This document shows, one piece after another, positions 16,073-24,971 of a stretch of DNA of 64,000 nt. The stretch is from positions 1,913,001 to 1,977,000 of the forward strand of contig NC_019974.1 of the NCBI RefSeq assembly GCF_000328685.1. The letters run 5' to 3'. The stretch comes from Natronococcus occultus SP4 (lineage in GTDB: Archaea > Halobacteriota > Halobacteria > Halobacteriales > Natrialbaceae). The number at the start of each line of letters is the position of its first letter. The stretch's first letter is position 1. The position numbers and the translations under genes were made by a program. The notes beneath the pieces were generated by a model. That model saw nothing but the letters and a program-made list of their open reading frames with translations. It was not told the origin of the DNA and made no database searches.

Positions 16073-16786
16073 ATGTCCTCTACCCGTTCGTGTCTGGATT
16101 CTTTGCTTGGCTCTCAGATAATAGCGGTTCTGGAGCTTCTCTTCGTTTACGTTGCGTTAGTAGCTGTCATTTGTGGAATATCGTTTGTTGTGAGTCCTGT
16201 TTCAAGTGTAGAGGAACTGGATTATGAGCTGAGAGAGTTCGTCCACTACTACAAAGAGACGAGCTGGTGGTGGCTAACTACCTTTTTCACCTCTGTCATC
16301 GCGCTCACCGTGGGTGCTGGCCACGGTCTGTTTGTCAGTTTGATCTTCCTCAGCGTCTTCACCGGGCCTGCGATCCTCTACTACCACCGAAAATACCCGT
16401 TCTCTCTCAAATGCGGCTACCGGGCGAGAACATCATCTGGACGGACAGCGATCAATGAAGAGCAGGAGAACATCGCTACTCCGGATGATGGGCTGTATGT
16501 GCTGGAATTTCCGATTACTACTGGGTCGAATATCGAGGAGTTCACCATCGATCTCACGATACCAGATGGTGTCAAGGTCAGGAATCATTCTGGAATTCGG
16601 GGTGTTGGACTATCAGAGAACAAAACAGCTATTGAAGGGAAAGCACCACCAGGTCGAGATTCGTTCGTATTCGAGATCATACTCTCGGAAACAGCCGGTG
16701 TACAACAAGGCGCAAATCTGTTGATTCTCTCTGATGCAGAGAGTGGTCGAGAGTTAACCACTATCCGGCTGTTACCGCAGCAGTAA
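16073..16786 (+). CDS. Membrane protein with C-terminal beta-rich domain, third gene of the cassette
   Basis: A 237-residue protein. It has a hydrophobic segment at about 15-42, then a short extracellular or cytosolic loop (EELDYELREFVHYYKETSW). Two further membrane helices follow (about 63-103), then a juxtamembrane HRKYPFSLKCGYRARTS. A domain of about 110 residues has strand-like repeats (GLYVLEFPITTGSNIEEFTI, FVFEIILSETAGVQ), resembling an Ig-like or CARDB-type fold. It begins 10 bases after the previous stop. It probably anchors the cassette's product complex at the membrane; no known family is recognised. Confidence 0.65.
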   Translation: MSSTRSCLDSLLGSQIIAVLELLFVYVALVAVICGISFVVSPVSSVEELDYELREFVHYYKETSWWWLTTFFTSVIALTVGAGHGLFVSLIFLSVFTGPAILYYHRKYPFSLKCGYRARTSSGRTAINEEQENIATPDDGLYVLEFPITTGSNIEEFTIDLTIPDGVKVRNHSGIRGVGLSENKTAIEGKAPPGRDSFVFEIILSETAGVQQGANLLILSDAESGRELTTIRLLPQQ

Positions 16787-16915
16787 ATCTATCAGACCGC
16801 TTGATTGGGGCTATTCGGTAGTATTTTTGTGCTGGCCGCGTGAGTGATTAGCACATAGGAACGGTCATTAATCAGATCATGATTTACGAGTGTGACTGCC
16901 GGCGAAAGACGGTGT

Positions 16916-16931
16916 CCTCGGGTGACCGAGG
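16916..16931 (+). terminator. Hairpin after the three-gene cassette
   Basis: CCTCGG-GTGA-CCGAGG, a perfect six-pair stem with a four-base loop, 130 bases after the cassette's last stop. No T-run follows immediately, so this is a possible RNA processing or pausing structure more than a classical terminator. Confidence 0.3.
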
Positions 16932-17059
16932 CCACTAACTGATATCAGCTATAGCAGAAAAATGCTACAATCACATAAATATCGACCCAAGTGGGATGAA
17001 TATTTTCCACTTGTACAGTTATTTCTCAACCTACCATCAAAATTTATCTGGAAGTGGTT

Positions 17060-17082
17060 GAAATGAGGCCTCGGCACTCATA
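17060..17082 (+). repeat. Island direct repeat, right copy
   Basis: GAAATGAGGCCTCGGCACTCATA matches 9871-9893 at 21 of 23 positions, same orientation. It sits where GC content jumps to the chromosomal level. Its CTCGGCAC (17070-17077) can pair with GTGCCGAG at 17100-17107, giving this copy an extra hairpin. Confidence 0.5.
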
Positions 17083-17195
17083 GGGCTCGTCACTACCGGG
17101 TGCCGAGTCCGGCTCGGAGCGAGTGGGTCGTCATCGGCCGTGCGAGGCTACGCTCGAGAGCCAAAAGACGGTTTGGATCTCCGCTAATACCGTGT

Positions 17196-17438
17196 TCACT
17201 CGGCGCTCGACCCGTCCGCCGCGAAGGCGGTGTTCCACTCGTCGATGAGATTCTGCAGGCGATCGTTCTGCGTCCTCGAGAACGTCGCCGGGGCGCGTTC
17301 GCTCGCCGTCGGTCGCGAGGACGTCGCGGCCTCGGCCTCAGTTGTCGCCGTCTCGGCTGTCGCGTGCGAGGACGGCGTCTCGGTCGTCAGCTGGTCGGAA
17401 GTCGGTTCGGGCTGGGCGTAGTGTGGGTGGGTGCTCAT
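17196..17438 (-). CDS. Small acidic hypothetical protein
   Basis: An 80-residue protein starting MSTHPHYAQPEPTSDQL, with a Thr/Ala/Glu-rich disordered middle and a C-terminal helix (RTQNDRLQNLIDEWNTAFAA). ATG at 17438 is chosen within a longer open frame because the composition upstream is not protein-like. I do not recognise the family; such short proteins with one conserved C-terminal helix are common in haloarchaea. The region 17439-17641 between it and the divergent glycosyltransferase gene holds AT-rich promoter-like tracts (near 17547-17556). Confidence 0.5.
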   Translation of the reverse strand: MSTHPHYAQPEPTSDQLTTETPSSHATAETATTEAEAATSSRPTASERAPATFSRTQNDRLQNLIDEWNTAFAADGSSAE

Positions 17439-17641
17439 TGTCGGTCGTGAGGGACGGTCGTCGAAAGGCGGTACTGTCGTCGGAGAATCAGGCGAGCGTG
17501 CGTACGGGTACGACCGACATCTGTACGCCACCCTTCCAGCCGAACCATAATAAATGTTCATGACTAACCGAATATCGCCGCGGCCGTCGGCACCTGCACG
17601 CCGACCGGTTATATTTACGCACGGTGGACTCGAGAATACGA

Positions 17642-18307
17642 ATGGGCGCCCCACCGGACGTGAGCTTCGTCGTCCCCGCGAGAAACGAGGCCGACTACCT
17701 CCCCGACTGTCTCGAGAGCATCGCGGCCCTCGAGACCGACTACGAGTACGAGACGATCGTCGTCGACGGCGCCTCGACCGACGCCACCGCCGATATCGCC
17801 CGGACACGCGGCGCGACCGTCCTCGAGGGAACCGGCTCGAGCATCGCCGCCGGGCGAAATCGCGGCGGACGGGACGCGACGGGCGAGTGGCTGGCATTCA
17901 TCGACGCCGACACCCGCGTTCGCCCGAACTACCTGACCGAGCTGCTCGGGTTCGCCGAGCGCGAGGACGTCGCGGCCGCCAGCTCGGCCTGTCGGATGAC
18001 CGGACCCCTGCGAGCGAAGCTGATGGAGGGGACGATCAACCACGTCTTCCCGCGGCTCGAACGGCCGATCCTGCCCGGATTCAACTTCTTCGTCCACGGG
18101 GAGGCCTTCCTCGAAACCGGGGGGTTCCCCGAGGTCCCCAACGAGGACACCGCCTTTAGCCGTCGACTCGGCCGACGGCTCCCGACGGACTACCACGACG
18201 CGGTGCTCGTCGAGAGCTCCGGCCGACGGATCGCCGACAGCGGGCTGGCGGGGACGCTGTTTCACTACGCCACCCTCGACGTGGGTCGGCTCCGGGCGTC
18301 GGTCTGA
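17642..18307 (+). CDS. Family 2 glycosyltransferase
   Basis: A 221-residue GT-A protein. VSFVVPARNEADYLPDCL starts the nucleotide-binding fold, IVVDGASTDATADIA follows, and FIDADTRV carries the DxD metal site. FVHGEAFLETGGF is the acceptor-side motif ending in ED-type NEDTAFSRRL. It has no membrane helix, so it is a soluble or peripheral enzyme. It transfers a sugar from a nucleotide sugar to an unknown acceptor (glycolipid, glycoprotein or polysaccharide). ATG at 17642 puts the fold at residue 7. It stands alone. Confidence 0.88.
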   Translation: MGAPPDVSFVVPARNEADYLPDCLESIAALETDYEYETIVVDGASTDATADIARTRGATVLEGTGSSIAAGRNRGGRDATGEWLAFIDADTRVRPNYLTELLGFAEREDVAAASSACRMTGPLRAKLMEGTINHVFPRLERPILPGFNFFVHGEAFLETGGFPEVPNEDTAFSRRLGRRLPTDYHDAVLVESSGRRIADSGLAGTLFHYATLDVGRLRASV

Positions 18308-18360
18308 GTCCGGCAGCCGCGCGGCGGTCGCTTTTGCGGATCCACGTCCAACGTCGAGCC

Positions 18361-18747
18361 GTGACGACGGTTCCACCCGAAGCCGAACGACTGCTCGAGA
18401 ACGAGCCGGTGATGGCCCACTTCGCCACCTCCGTCGACGGGCGCCCCCACGTCGCGCCCGTCTGGTTTCGCTACGAGGACGATCTCGTCGAGATCGTCAC
18501 GACGGGACGGAAACTCGAGAACGTCAGGGAGAACCCGAAGGTGGCGCTGTCGATCCAGAACGACGACGACGGCGACACGCAGTGGATGGTGACGCTGCTT
18601 GGCACCGCGAGCGTGATCGAGGACGAGGCCGAGACCGAGGCGGCCAGACGCCGGATCAACGAGAAGTACGGCGCGCCCACCGACGCCTACGAGGAGAACC
18701 GGCTCGTTCGAGTCGACGTCGGAACGGCGAGCTATCGGACGTACTGA
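18361..18747 (+). CDS. Pyridoxamine 5'-phosphate oxidase-fold (FMN/F420) protein
   Basis: A 128-residue split-barrel protein: VMAHFATSVDGRPHVAPVWF is the first hairpin of the PPOX fold, followed by EIVTTGRKLENVRENPKVAL and VTLLGTASVIEDE, and VRVDVGTASYRTY at the end. Family members bind flavin or F420 and reduce varied substrates; the exact role is not readable. GTG at 18361 is preferred to TTG at 18334 because it gives the usual short N-terminus. Confidence 0.85.
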   Translation: MTTVPPEAERLLENEPVMAHFATSVDGRPHVAPVWFRYEDDLVEIVTTGRKLENVRENPKVALSIQNDDDGDTQWMVTLLGTASVIEDEAETEAARRRINEKYGAPTDAYEENRLVRVDVGTASYRTY

Positions 18748-18776
18748 CCCTCAGACTGCCGGGATCGACGCGCCCG

Positions 18777-19820
18777 CTACTCCAGACGTTCCCGGGTGGC
18801 AGCCACCACGAGCGGCAGCGTGATCGTCGCGTCGGCGTACACCGAGACGTTCTCGGCGTCCGTCTCGAGTTTGCCCCACGAGCGGGCCTCCTCGAGGGTC
18901 GCCCCCGAGAGCCCACCGGTCTGTTGGGGATCCATCGTCAGCTGGACCGCGTAGTCGTAGGCCCCGGGCGCGACCAGCATCGTCTGGAGCGTGAAGTTCT
19001 TCGGTACGCCGCCGCCGACGACGAAGGCGCCGGCCTCTTCGGCCTCGAACGCGAGGTCGGTCAGCGCGGTCATGTCCGCGAGGGCGTCCAGCGAGAACGA
19101 CGAGGTCTGGGAGTACATCCAGGCCTGCAGTCCCAGCACGGAGTCCTGGACCGCCGGACAGTAGATCGGCACGTCGTGCTCGGAGGCCGCGGCGGCGATC
19201 CCCGGACCCTCCTCGATGTCCTCTCGTTCGTTGATCTCGGCGTTGGCCCGTCCCAGTTCGCGGGTCAGGCGTTCGATCGAGACGGGACCCGACTCCTCGG
19301 CTTCGGCCTCGAGGACGGGGAAGACCTCCTCGCGGAGGTGCGACTCGAACGTCGCGAAGTACTCCTGAGGGAGATAGACGTTGTAGATTCGGTCGACCCC
19401 CTCGTCGCGCAGCGTTTCGTCGTGTTCGCGCTCCGTTTTCCCCTCGGCCTCCACGCAGCCGTGGTGGTGCTTGCCGCCGATCGCCTCGATCGAGTCGTGG
19501 GTGAGGTTCGCTCCGGTCGTGATCAGCGCGTCGATGTACCCGTCCCGGATCAGGTCAGCGACGATCCGGCGCATTCCAGTCGGCACCATCGGACCCGCCA
19601 GGCCGAAGAAGACGGTCACGTCGTCGTCGAACATCGCCTCGGTGACGTCGACGGCCTCGTGGAGGTTCGCCGCGCCGACGCCCGCGTTACCGTACTCGTC
19701 GGCGAGTTCGCCGACGGTCATCCCCGCGCGAGCCTCGGCATGGCCGATGGGATCGTGTTCGAACGTCTCTCGCTCGGGCTCGTGGCCCGCGTCCTCGGCG
19801 CTGTCGTGGTCGTCGGTCAT
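18777..19820 (-). CDS. dys: Deoxyhypusine synthase
   Basis: A 347-residue enzyme of the deoxyhypusine synthase family. TVFFGLAGPMVPTGMRRI is near the NAD site, ALITTGANLTHDSIEAIGG and VVGGGVPKNF follow, the last with the lysine that forms the covalent imine intermediate. The enzyme moves an aminobutyl (or, in haloarchaea, an agmatine-derived) group onto one lysine of aIF5A. In this window aIF5A and an agmatinase-family gene overlap at 27.6-28.8 kb, completing the known haloarchaeal agmatine route. ATG at 19820 is chosen over an in-frame start at 19850. It is convergent with the PPOX gene. Confidence 0.93.
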   Translation of the reverse strand: MTDDHDSAEDAGHEPERETFEHDPIGHAEARAGMTVGELADEYGNAGVGAANLHEAVDVTEAMFDDDVTVFFGLAGPMVPTGMRRIVADLIRDGYIDALITTGANLTHDSIEAIGGKHHHGCVEAEGKTEREHDETLRDEGVDRIYNVYLPQEYFATFESHLREEVFPVLEAEAEESGPVSIERLTRELGRANAEINEREDIEEGPGIAAAASEHDVPIYCPAVQDSVLGLQAWMYSQTSSFSLDALADMTALTDLAFEAEEAGAFVVGGGVPKNFTLQTMLVAPGAYDYAVQLTMDPQQTGGLSGATLEEARSWGKLETDAENVSVYADATITLPLVVAATRERLE

Positions 19821-19918
19821 GTTCTCGAGTCGGCGGGCCAGCGCTTTCAACGCCGCGGTCTCGCGGACCGAGTCAACTCCGGACCGCGCCCGTCACTGCC
19901 GACGGTGCGGCGACACCC

Positions 19919-20770
19919 TTACTGCCGCTCGTCGAGAACCGTTGTCGGCGATTCGAGGACGCCGTCGTCGCCGGGCTCGATCGGACGCGGACACGCCACG
20001 TCGGAAGCGCTGGTGCGCTCGACGAGCAGCTCCCCGTCCCGGAACAGCTGGACGGCGACCGGGCCGTCGGGAGCGTCGACGGCGAAACAGGTCGTCGCCT
20101 CAGCCGGCACCGTCAGCGACGTGAGTTCGTCGGGGTCGGGCTCGACGTCCTCGTCGGCCGTCGGCTCCGGCTCGTCGTCCTCGTCCCCGACGAGTACCTC
20201 GCCGAAGAACGCCTCCTGGCAGGCGGCGAACTCGGGGTTCGAGGCCGTGAGATCGCCGGCGCCGGGGACGACGGGACCGTCCCGGAACGCCTGGACGGTG
20301 CCGGCGATCGCGTCGTCCGGGATCCCCTCGATCTCGCGGACGTCGAACGTCCGAACGCCGTCGACGGCGCCGACCGGTTCGATGACGTTGCCGATCTCGC
20401 CGTTCGAGAGAAACGTCGCCTCGATGATTACGTCCTCGAACTCGCCGACGACCCGTACCGTCTGACAGTCGACAAACTCGATGCGTTCCTCCGGCGGAGC
20501 GACGGCTCGCCACTCGAGGACGGTCTCCTGGGGGCCGTCGTTGGTGACACAGAAGACGGCCGTCCCGTCGTCGACACAGGCGGGGACGAGCCGAACGTCG
20601 ACGGCGCCGGCATCGGGCTCCGGACACGCCGACCCCGTCTCGCCACCGTCGGGTATCGGTTCGTCCGTCCTCGTGTTGGCGGCGACCGAACTCGACGCGC
20701 CGCCGATCACCGCCGCGGTAACGGTAACCCGTCGCAACCACTCTCGTCGTGAGGGGATCTCTCGTGTCAT
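19919..20770 (-). CDS. Tat-exported hypothetical protein
   Basis: A 283-residue very acidic protein. The N-terminus (SRREWLRRVTVTAAVIGGAS) is a Tat-like signal with a hydrophobic core. After it come repeated beta-type segments with paired cysteines (ACPEP..., PACVDD, VFCVTND, VDCQTVRV, FAACQEAF, TTCFAVD, VACPRP), suggesting disulfide-linked extracellular domains. The central acidic stretch (DEDDEPEPTADEDVEPDPDE) is a linker. Family unknown. Upstream 20771-21057 holds no gene I can identify. Confidence 0.65.
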   Translation of the reverse strand: MTREIPSRREWLRRVTVTAAVIGGASSSVAANTRTDEPIPDGGETGSACPEPDAGAVDVRLVPACVDDGTAVFCVTNDGPQETVLEWRAVAPPEERIEFVDCQTVRVVGEFEDVIIEATFLSNGEIGNVIEPVGAVDGVRTFDVREIEGIPDDAIAGTVQAFRDGPVVPGAGDLTASNPEFAACQEAFFGEVLVGDEDDEPEPTADEDVEPDPDELTSLTVPAEATTCFAVDAPDGPVAVQLFRDGELLVERTSASDVACPRPIEPGDDGVLESPTTVLDERQ

Positions 20771-21057
20771 AGGTTGTCTCCCCGGGAACGACCCCGAGAA
20801 CGGACGCGGGTTCTCCTGCGACGACCATTGTTATCGGGAGGCTGCAGCGCGGTTCACGGGGGCCAACAGCCGCTCGGAACGGTTCCCTGTCGTCATAGCT
20901 GCCGAAGAACCGACAGACAGGCGGTCACGGCCGGAAACGACCTACACGACCCGACCGAACGCTCGCGGTCGCGCCTGTCGACGGGCTCCGGTCCCGTACG
21001 GGGCCGTTACGCGTGCCCGGGACGGTGTACGCAGCCCCATCCCTCGTCAACGACGGT

Positions 21058-21831
21058 CTACAGCCCGGTCGGCGCCTCGAGGAACGTCGTCTCGAGCCCC
21101 CACCCTTCGGCGAGTTCTTGGAGCGCACGGACACCGAACGTCTCCGTGGCGTAGTGGCCCGCCAGCACGACGTGGATCCCCGCCTCCCTGGCCTCGTGGT
21201 AGACCTGCTGTTTCCCCTCGCCCGTGACGAGGACGTCCGCGCCGAGCTCGACGGCCTCGTCGAGCCAGTCGACGCCGCTGCCCGTGACGATCGCGACGTC
21301 CTCGATCTCGTCGGGGCCGAACTCGAGGAGCCGAACGGGCTGCCCGTCGGTCACCAGCTCCGACTCGAGGCGGTCGACGAGCTCGTCGGGCGCCGTCGGC
21401 TCCGGAACGGTACCGCACTGACCGATGTGTTCGGGACCCAGCTCGCCGAACGGCGCCCGGTCCTCCAGCTCGAGGACGTCGCCGACGCCGGCGGCGTTGC
21501 CCAGCTCCTGGTGGCCGTCCAGCGGGAGGTGGGAGACGTACAGCGCGATGTCGTGCTCGAACAGCGGTTCGAGGCGATCGTAGGTCCGCCCGGTGACCCG
21601 GTCGAACCCGCCCCAGGAGAGCCCGTGGTGGACGACGACGGCGTCCGCGTCGGCCACGGCTGCGTCCTCGAAGGGTTCGACGGCGCCGTCGACGGCGAAC
21701 GCGACCCGCTCGACGGTCCCTTCGTCGGGACCGACCTGGAGGCCGTTCGCGCTGGCGTCGATGTCGGCGTAGTCGTCGGTGCGAAGCCGCTCGTCGAGTC
21801 GATCGGCGAACGTCGAGAGATCGAGGGACAT
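21058..21831 (-). CDS. Nif3-like dinuclear metal centre protein
   Basis: A 257-residue protein. VVVHHGLSWGG has the metal-binding His pair, YVSHLPLDGH gives another His, and LAGHYATETFGV supplies the C-terminal His/Glu ligands, all in family order. Nif3 proteins form hexameric rings with two metal ions per subunit; reported activities differ (GTP cyclohydrolase I-like, phosphatase) and none is certain. Length is normal for the short archaeal form. It lies head-to-tail with the UspA gene, 49 bases apart. Confidence 0.9.
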   Translation of the reverse strand: MSLDLSTFADRLDERLRTDDYADIDASANGLQVGPDEGTVERVAFAVDGAVEPFEDAAVADADAVVVHHGLSWGGFDRVTGRTYDRLEPLFEHDIALYVSHLPLDGHQELGNAAGVGDVLELEDRAPFGELGPEHIGQCGTVPEPTAPDELVDRLESELVTDGQPVRLLEFGPDEIEDVAIVTGSGVDWLDEAVELGADVLVTGEGKQQVYHEAREAGIHVVLAGHYATETFGVRALQELAEGWGLETTFLEAPTGL

Positions 21832-21880
21832 AGCCGATCGGTAGGACGCCGAGGGCTTGTAACCTTGCGATCGCGCTCGG

Positions 21881-22372
21881 TCAGGCGGGTTCGCGCTCGG
21901 GTTCGGCCCGATCGACGGCGTCGTCGGTCGCGTCGACGACCAGGACGGGGACGTCCGTATCGCGAGCGACCGCCTCGGTGACGCTCCCGAACAGCGCGCG
22001 CCTGACCCCGCCCCGCCCCTGCGAGGTCATCACGATGAGATCGACGCCCTGCTCCGCGGCGAACTCGGTAATCACCGTTCGGGGGTTCCCGGCCTCGATC
22101 ACCGGGTCGACGTCGACGTCGCCCGGGGTGTACTCCCGAACCCCGTCGACCGCCGCCGCAGCCCGCTCATGGAGCTCGGTCATCTCCGCGAACTGACCGG
22201 CATTGATCCGATCGACCTGTTCTGGACCGAGCGCGTGGCTGATAGCCTCGGTGTCGACGACGTAGATCGGGTGTAGCGTCGCGTCGAAGCGCTCGGCCAA
22301 CTCGACGGCGTACGGCGCCGCCCGCTCCGCCCGCTCGCTGCCGTCCGTCGGGAGGAGGATTCGTTCGAACAT
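21881..22372 (-). CDS. Universal stress protein (UspA family)
   Basis: A 163-residue single-domain protein. RILLPTDGSERAERA opens the fold and SQGRGGVRRALFGSVTEAV is the ATP-binding GxxGx9GS/T motif, so this is an ATP-binding type. ATG at 22372 is the second in-frame start and gives the normal N-terminus. Haloarchaea carry many paralogues; the trigger for this one cannot be read. It follows the cytochrome oxidase gene on the same strand by 125 bases. Confidence 0.9.
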   Translation of the reverse strand: MFERILLPTDGSERAERAAPYAVELAERFDATLHPIYVVDTEAISHALGPEQVDRINAGQFAEMTELHERAAAAVDGVREYTPGDVDVDPVIEAGNPRTVITEFAAEQGVDLIVMTSQGRGGVRRALFGSVTEAVARDTDVPVLVVDATDDAVDRAEPEREPA

Positions 22373-22496
22373 ACGTTCGGAACTACGAGAGACGATACCA
22401 AACAACTATGGTAAGTGTTGGAACACGTACACCGATGAAGAAACGACGGTCGGGCGAGCACGATCGGACCGGGGCGAGAGCCCGCTTCGGGGCCCA

Positions 22497-24971
22497 TCAG
22501 AGCAGGTAGAACAGCGGGAAGAGGATGACCCAGACGATGTCGACGAAGTGCCAGTAGAGACCGAAGAACTCCACCGGTCGGTGGTCCTCGAGGTAGGCGT
22601 CGATCGACCAGATCCGATAGATCATGAAGCCGGCGATCAGCAGGCCGAAGATCACGTGTAACGCGTGCATCCCGGTTGTCACGTAGTAGATCGAGTACTC
22701 GATTCCGTACCACCAGTACTCGCCGTCGGCGAACTTGACGCTGTACTCGTAGCCCTTCACGCCCATGAACGTGAGCCCGAGCGCGAGCGTCGCACCCAGC
22801 GCCGCGAGCAGCCCCCGTTTGTTCTCACGTTCGGCCATCACCAGCGCGAGGACGACGGTGAAACTCGAGGTCAGCAGGACGTACGTGTTCAACAGCCCGG
22901 GCCAAGAGGCAAACGGAACGGTCGTCCACTCGCCCCACCCGGCGTGGAGGCGCATGAAGATGTACGCGCCGATGATGGCGCCGAAGACGACGACGTCCGA
23001 GGCGAGAAATACCCAGACGCCGACCTTCGTGGTGCCGGCACCCTCGACGGGCCAGCGTTCGGCGATAGCCATCTCGGGGACGACGAACTGCTCGCGGCCG
23101 AACTCGAACAGGGTGTATCCCAGAATTGCCACGCCGAGAACGACCAGAATCGGATACACGACGCTCTGTTCGGCACCGGTACCGACGAGCGCGTCGGGCG
23201 GAACTCCGGTTCCCTCGGCGAACGAGATCGTGTACGGCGTTATGCCGGAGAGTCCGAGGAAGAAGACGAACATCCCGAATCCGATGCCGAGCGGCCAGAC
23301 GCTGGCGTGGTCGGCGTGGGCCTCCTCCGCGGCCGCCGCGGAGGGAGGTCCCTCGTGGGTGACGCCGCCGTCCGTCTCGGCCGGCGAGTCCTCGACGAAC
23401 TCGAGGGAACCGCTGGCGTAGCTGGGACGGCCGTCCCAGTTTTCGAGCGGCGGGGGCGAGGGGATCGCCCACTCGGCGGTCCGAGAGAACTCCCAGGGGT
23501 TCTCGGGCGCTCGCGGCCCCGCGACGAAGCTGTGAGCCAGCGTTCCGAACAGGATCAGAAACGACGCCCCGAAGACGAACGCGCCGACCGTCGAGAGCTG
23601 GTGGTAGATCTCGACGCCTTCGGTGTAGTGGAAGACGCGTCGGGGCGTCTCCCAGGCGATAAACTGCGGGAAATACAGCAGATTGAAGCCGACGAAGTAG
23701 ACTGCGAAGTTGAGCTTGCCGAGCGTCTCGGAGTACATCCGCCCGGTGAGTTTCGGCCACCAGTAGTAGAGCCCGCCGACCAGCGCCGTTACGCCGGAGG
23801 CCATCACGTAGTGGAAGTGGGCGACGACCCAGTAGGTGCCCCGGAACTCGTAGTCCAGTACGACCGCGCCCAGGAACACCCCCGTAATGCCACCCAGAAT
23901 AAAGAGGACGAGCGCGCCCAGCGCGAAGAGAAACGGCGTCGTCATCCGTACTCGGCCCTTGACCATCGTGTAGATCAGCGCGAAGACGATCAGGTCGAAC
24001 GGTAACGAGATCCCGATGGTCGTCGCCATCATCAGGGTCTTGATCTCTAAGTTGATGGTCGTCAGAAACATGTGGTGCATCCAGACCAGGAACGACTGCA
24101 CCGCGATCAGCACCATCGCGATGATGACCCACTTCCGGCCGACGAGTCGCCGCCCGGTGAAGGTCTGGAACGCCTCGAGCATGATCCCCAGCGCAGGGAA
24201 GAAGACGATATACACCTCCGGATGGCCGAAAAACCAGAACAGGTGAGCCCACAGCAAGCCCGACCCCTGGTCGGTCGCGAAGTACTGGGTCAGGAAGAGT
24301 CGATCCGAGGCCTGTAACAGCAACGCGGCGAGCAGCGCCGCGAACGCGAACAGCATCATCCAGACGGTCAACAGCCACGTCCAGGTGAACATCGGCATGT
24401 TCCACAGACCAAGCCCCTCCGCCCGGGAGCGGTGGATCGTCGTAATGAAGTTGACCGAGCCGAGGGTGATCGAGAGGACGAACAGGATCAGGGCGAGTAC
24501 CACGCCGTTACCACCGGACGTGGCCTCGAGGGCCGGCGTGTACATCGGGACGTTCAGGGGCGCGTACATCGTCCACCCGCCCGAAAACGAGCCGCCCTGG
24601 AAGTACGTGATCCCGAACAGGATCCCCGAAAACAGGTAGAACCAGTAGCTCAGGGCGTTCAATCGCGGGAAGGCGAGGTCCTTCGCCCCGATCTGTAAGG
24701 GGACGAAGTAGTTCGCGAATCCGGAGGCGATCGGCGAGAGAAACCAGAACACCATCAGCAAGCCGTGAGTCGAGACCGCCTGGTTGAACTGGCTGTCGGT
24801 GAGCAGGCCGGTTCCGCCGCTCTCCCAGAGATGCGCCCGGAACAGTAGCGCCATCACGCCGCCCACGACCAGGAAGAACAGGGCGGTCACGATGTAGAGG
24901 ATCCCGACGTCCTTGTGGTTGGTCGTCACTAACCACCGCTTGACGCTCGTTTTCGGCGGCAGATCGCTCAC
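22497..24971 (-). CDS. ctaDE: Heme-copper oxidase, subunit I-subunit III fusion
   Basis: About 824 residues. The first 520 are subunit I: VSTHGLLMVFW (low-spin heme His), WFFGHPEVY (CuB His with cross-linked Tyr), MHHMF (two CuB His), and HFHYVMA (heme ligands), over 12 helices. An acidic linker leads to a five-to-seven-helix subunit III (KVGVWVFLASDVVVFGAIIG, then YWHFVDIVWVILF). It is a terminal oxidase that reduces O2 and pumps protons. GTG at 24971 (VSDLPPKTSV) is chosen; GTG at 25016 is in frame and possible. A TATA-like GGCTTAAAAAC lies upstream near 25160. Subunit II is not in this window. Confidence 0.93.
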   Translation of the reverse strand: MSDLPPKTSVKRWLVTTNHKDVGILYIVTALFFLVVGGVMALLFRAHLWESGGTGLLTDSQFNQAVSTHGLLMVFWFLSPIASGFANYFVPLQIGAKDLAFPRLNALSYWFYLFSGILFGITYFQGGSFSGGWTMYAPLNVPMYTPALEATSGGNGVVLALILFVLSITLGSVNFITTIHRSRAEGLGLWNMPMFTWTWLLTVWMMLFAFAALLAALLLQASDRLFLTQYFATDQGSGLLWAHLFWFFGHPEVYIVFFPALGIMLEAFQTFTGRRLVGRKWVIIAMVLIAVQSFLVWMHHMFLTTINLEIKTLMMATTIGISLPFDLIVFALIYTMVKGRVRMTTPFLFALGALVLFILGGITGVFLGAVVLDYEFRGTYWVVAHFHYVMASGVTALVGGLYYWWPKLTGRMYSETLGKLNFAVYFVGFNLLYFPQFIAWETPRRVFHYTEGVEIYHQLSTVGAFVFGASFLILFGTLAHSFVAGPRAPENPWEFSRTAEWAIPSPPPLENWDGRPSYASGSLEFVEDSPAETDGGVTHEGPPSAAAAEEAHADHASVWPLGIGFGMFVFFLGLSGITPYTISFAEGTGVPPDALVGTGAEQSVVYPILVVLGVAILGYTLFEFGREQFVVPEMAIAERWPVEGAGTTKVGVWVFLASDVVVFGAIIGAYIFMRLHAGWGEWTTVPFASWPGLLNTYVLLTSSFTVVLALVMAERENKRGLLAALGATLALGLTFMGVKGYEYSVKFADGEYWWYGIEYSIYYVTTGMHALHVIFGLLIAGFMIYRIWSIDAYLEDHRPVEFFGLYWHFVDIVWVILFPLFYLL

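Larger units (their letters stand above)
16787..17195. other. Right-hand junction of the island, no gene
   Basis: About 400 bases. Up to about 17082 the DNA is AT-rich; beyond it the composition is chromosomal. It holds a perfect hairpin (16916-16931) and the right island repeat (17060-17082). Confidence 0.5.

Noticed and set aside
17196-17897. 233-codon minus-strand frame
   Set aside because: The upstream two thirds is antisense to the glycosyltransferase gene and arginine/serine-rich; only 17196-17438 reads like a protein.
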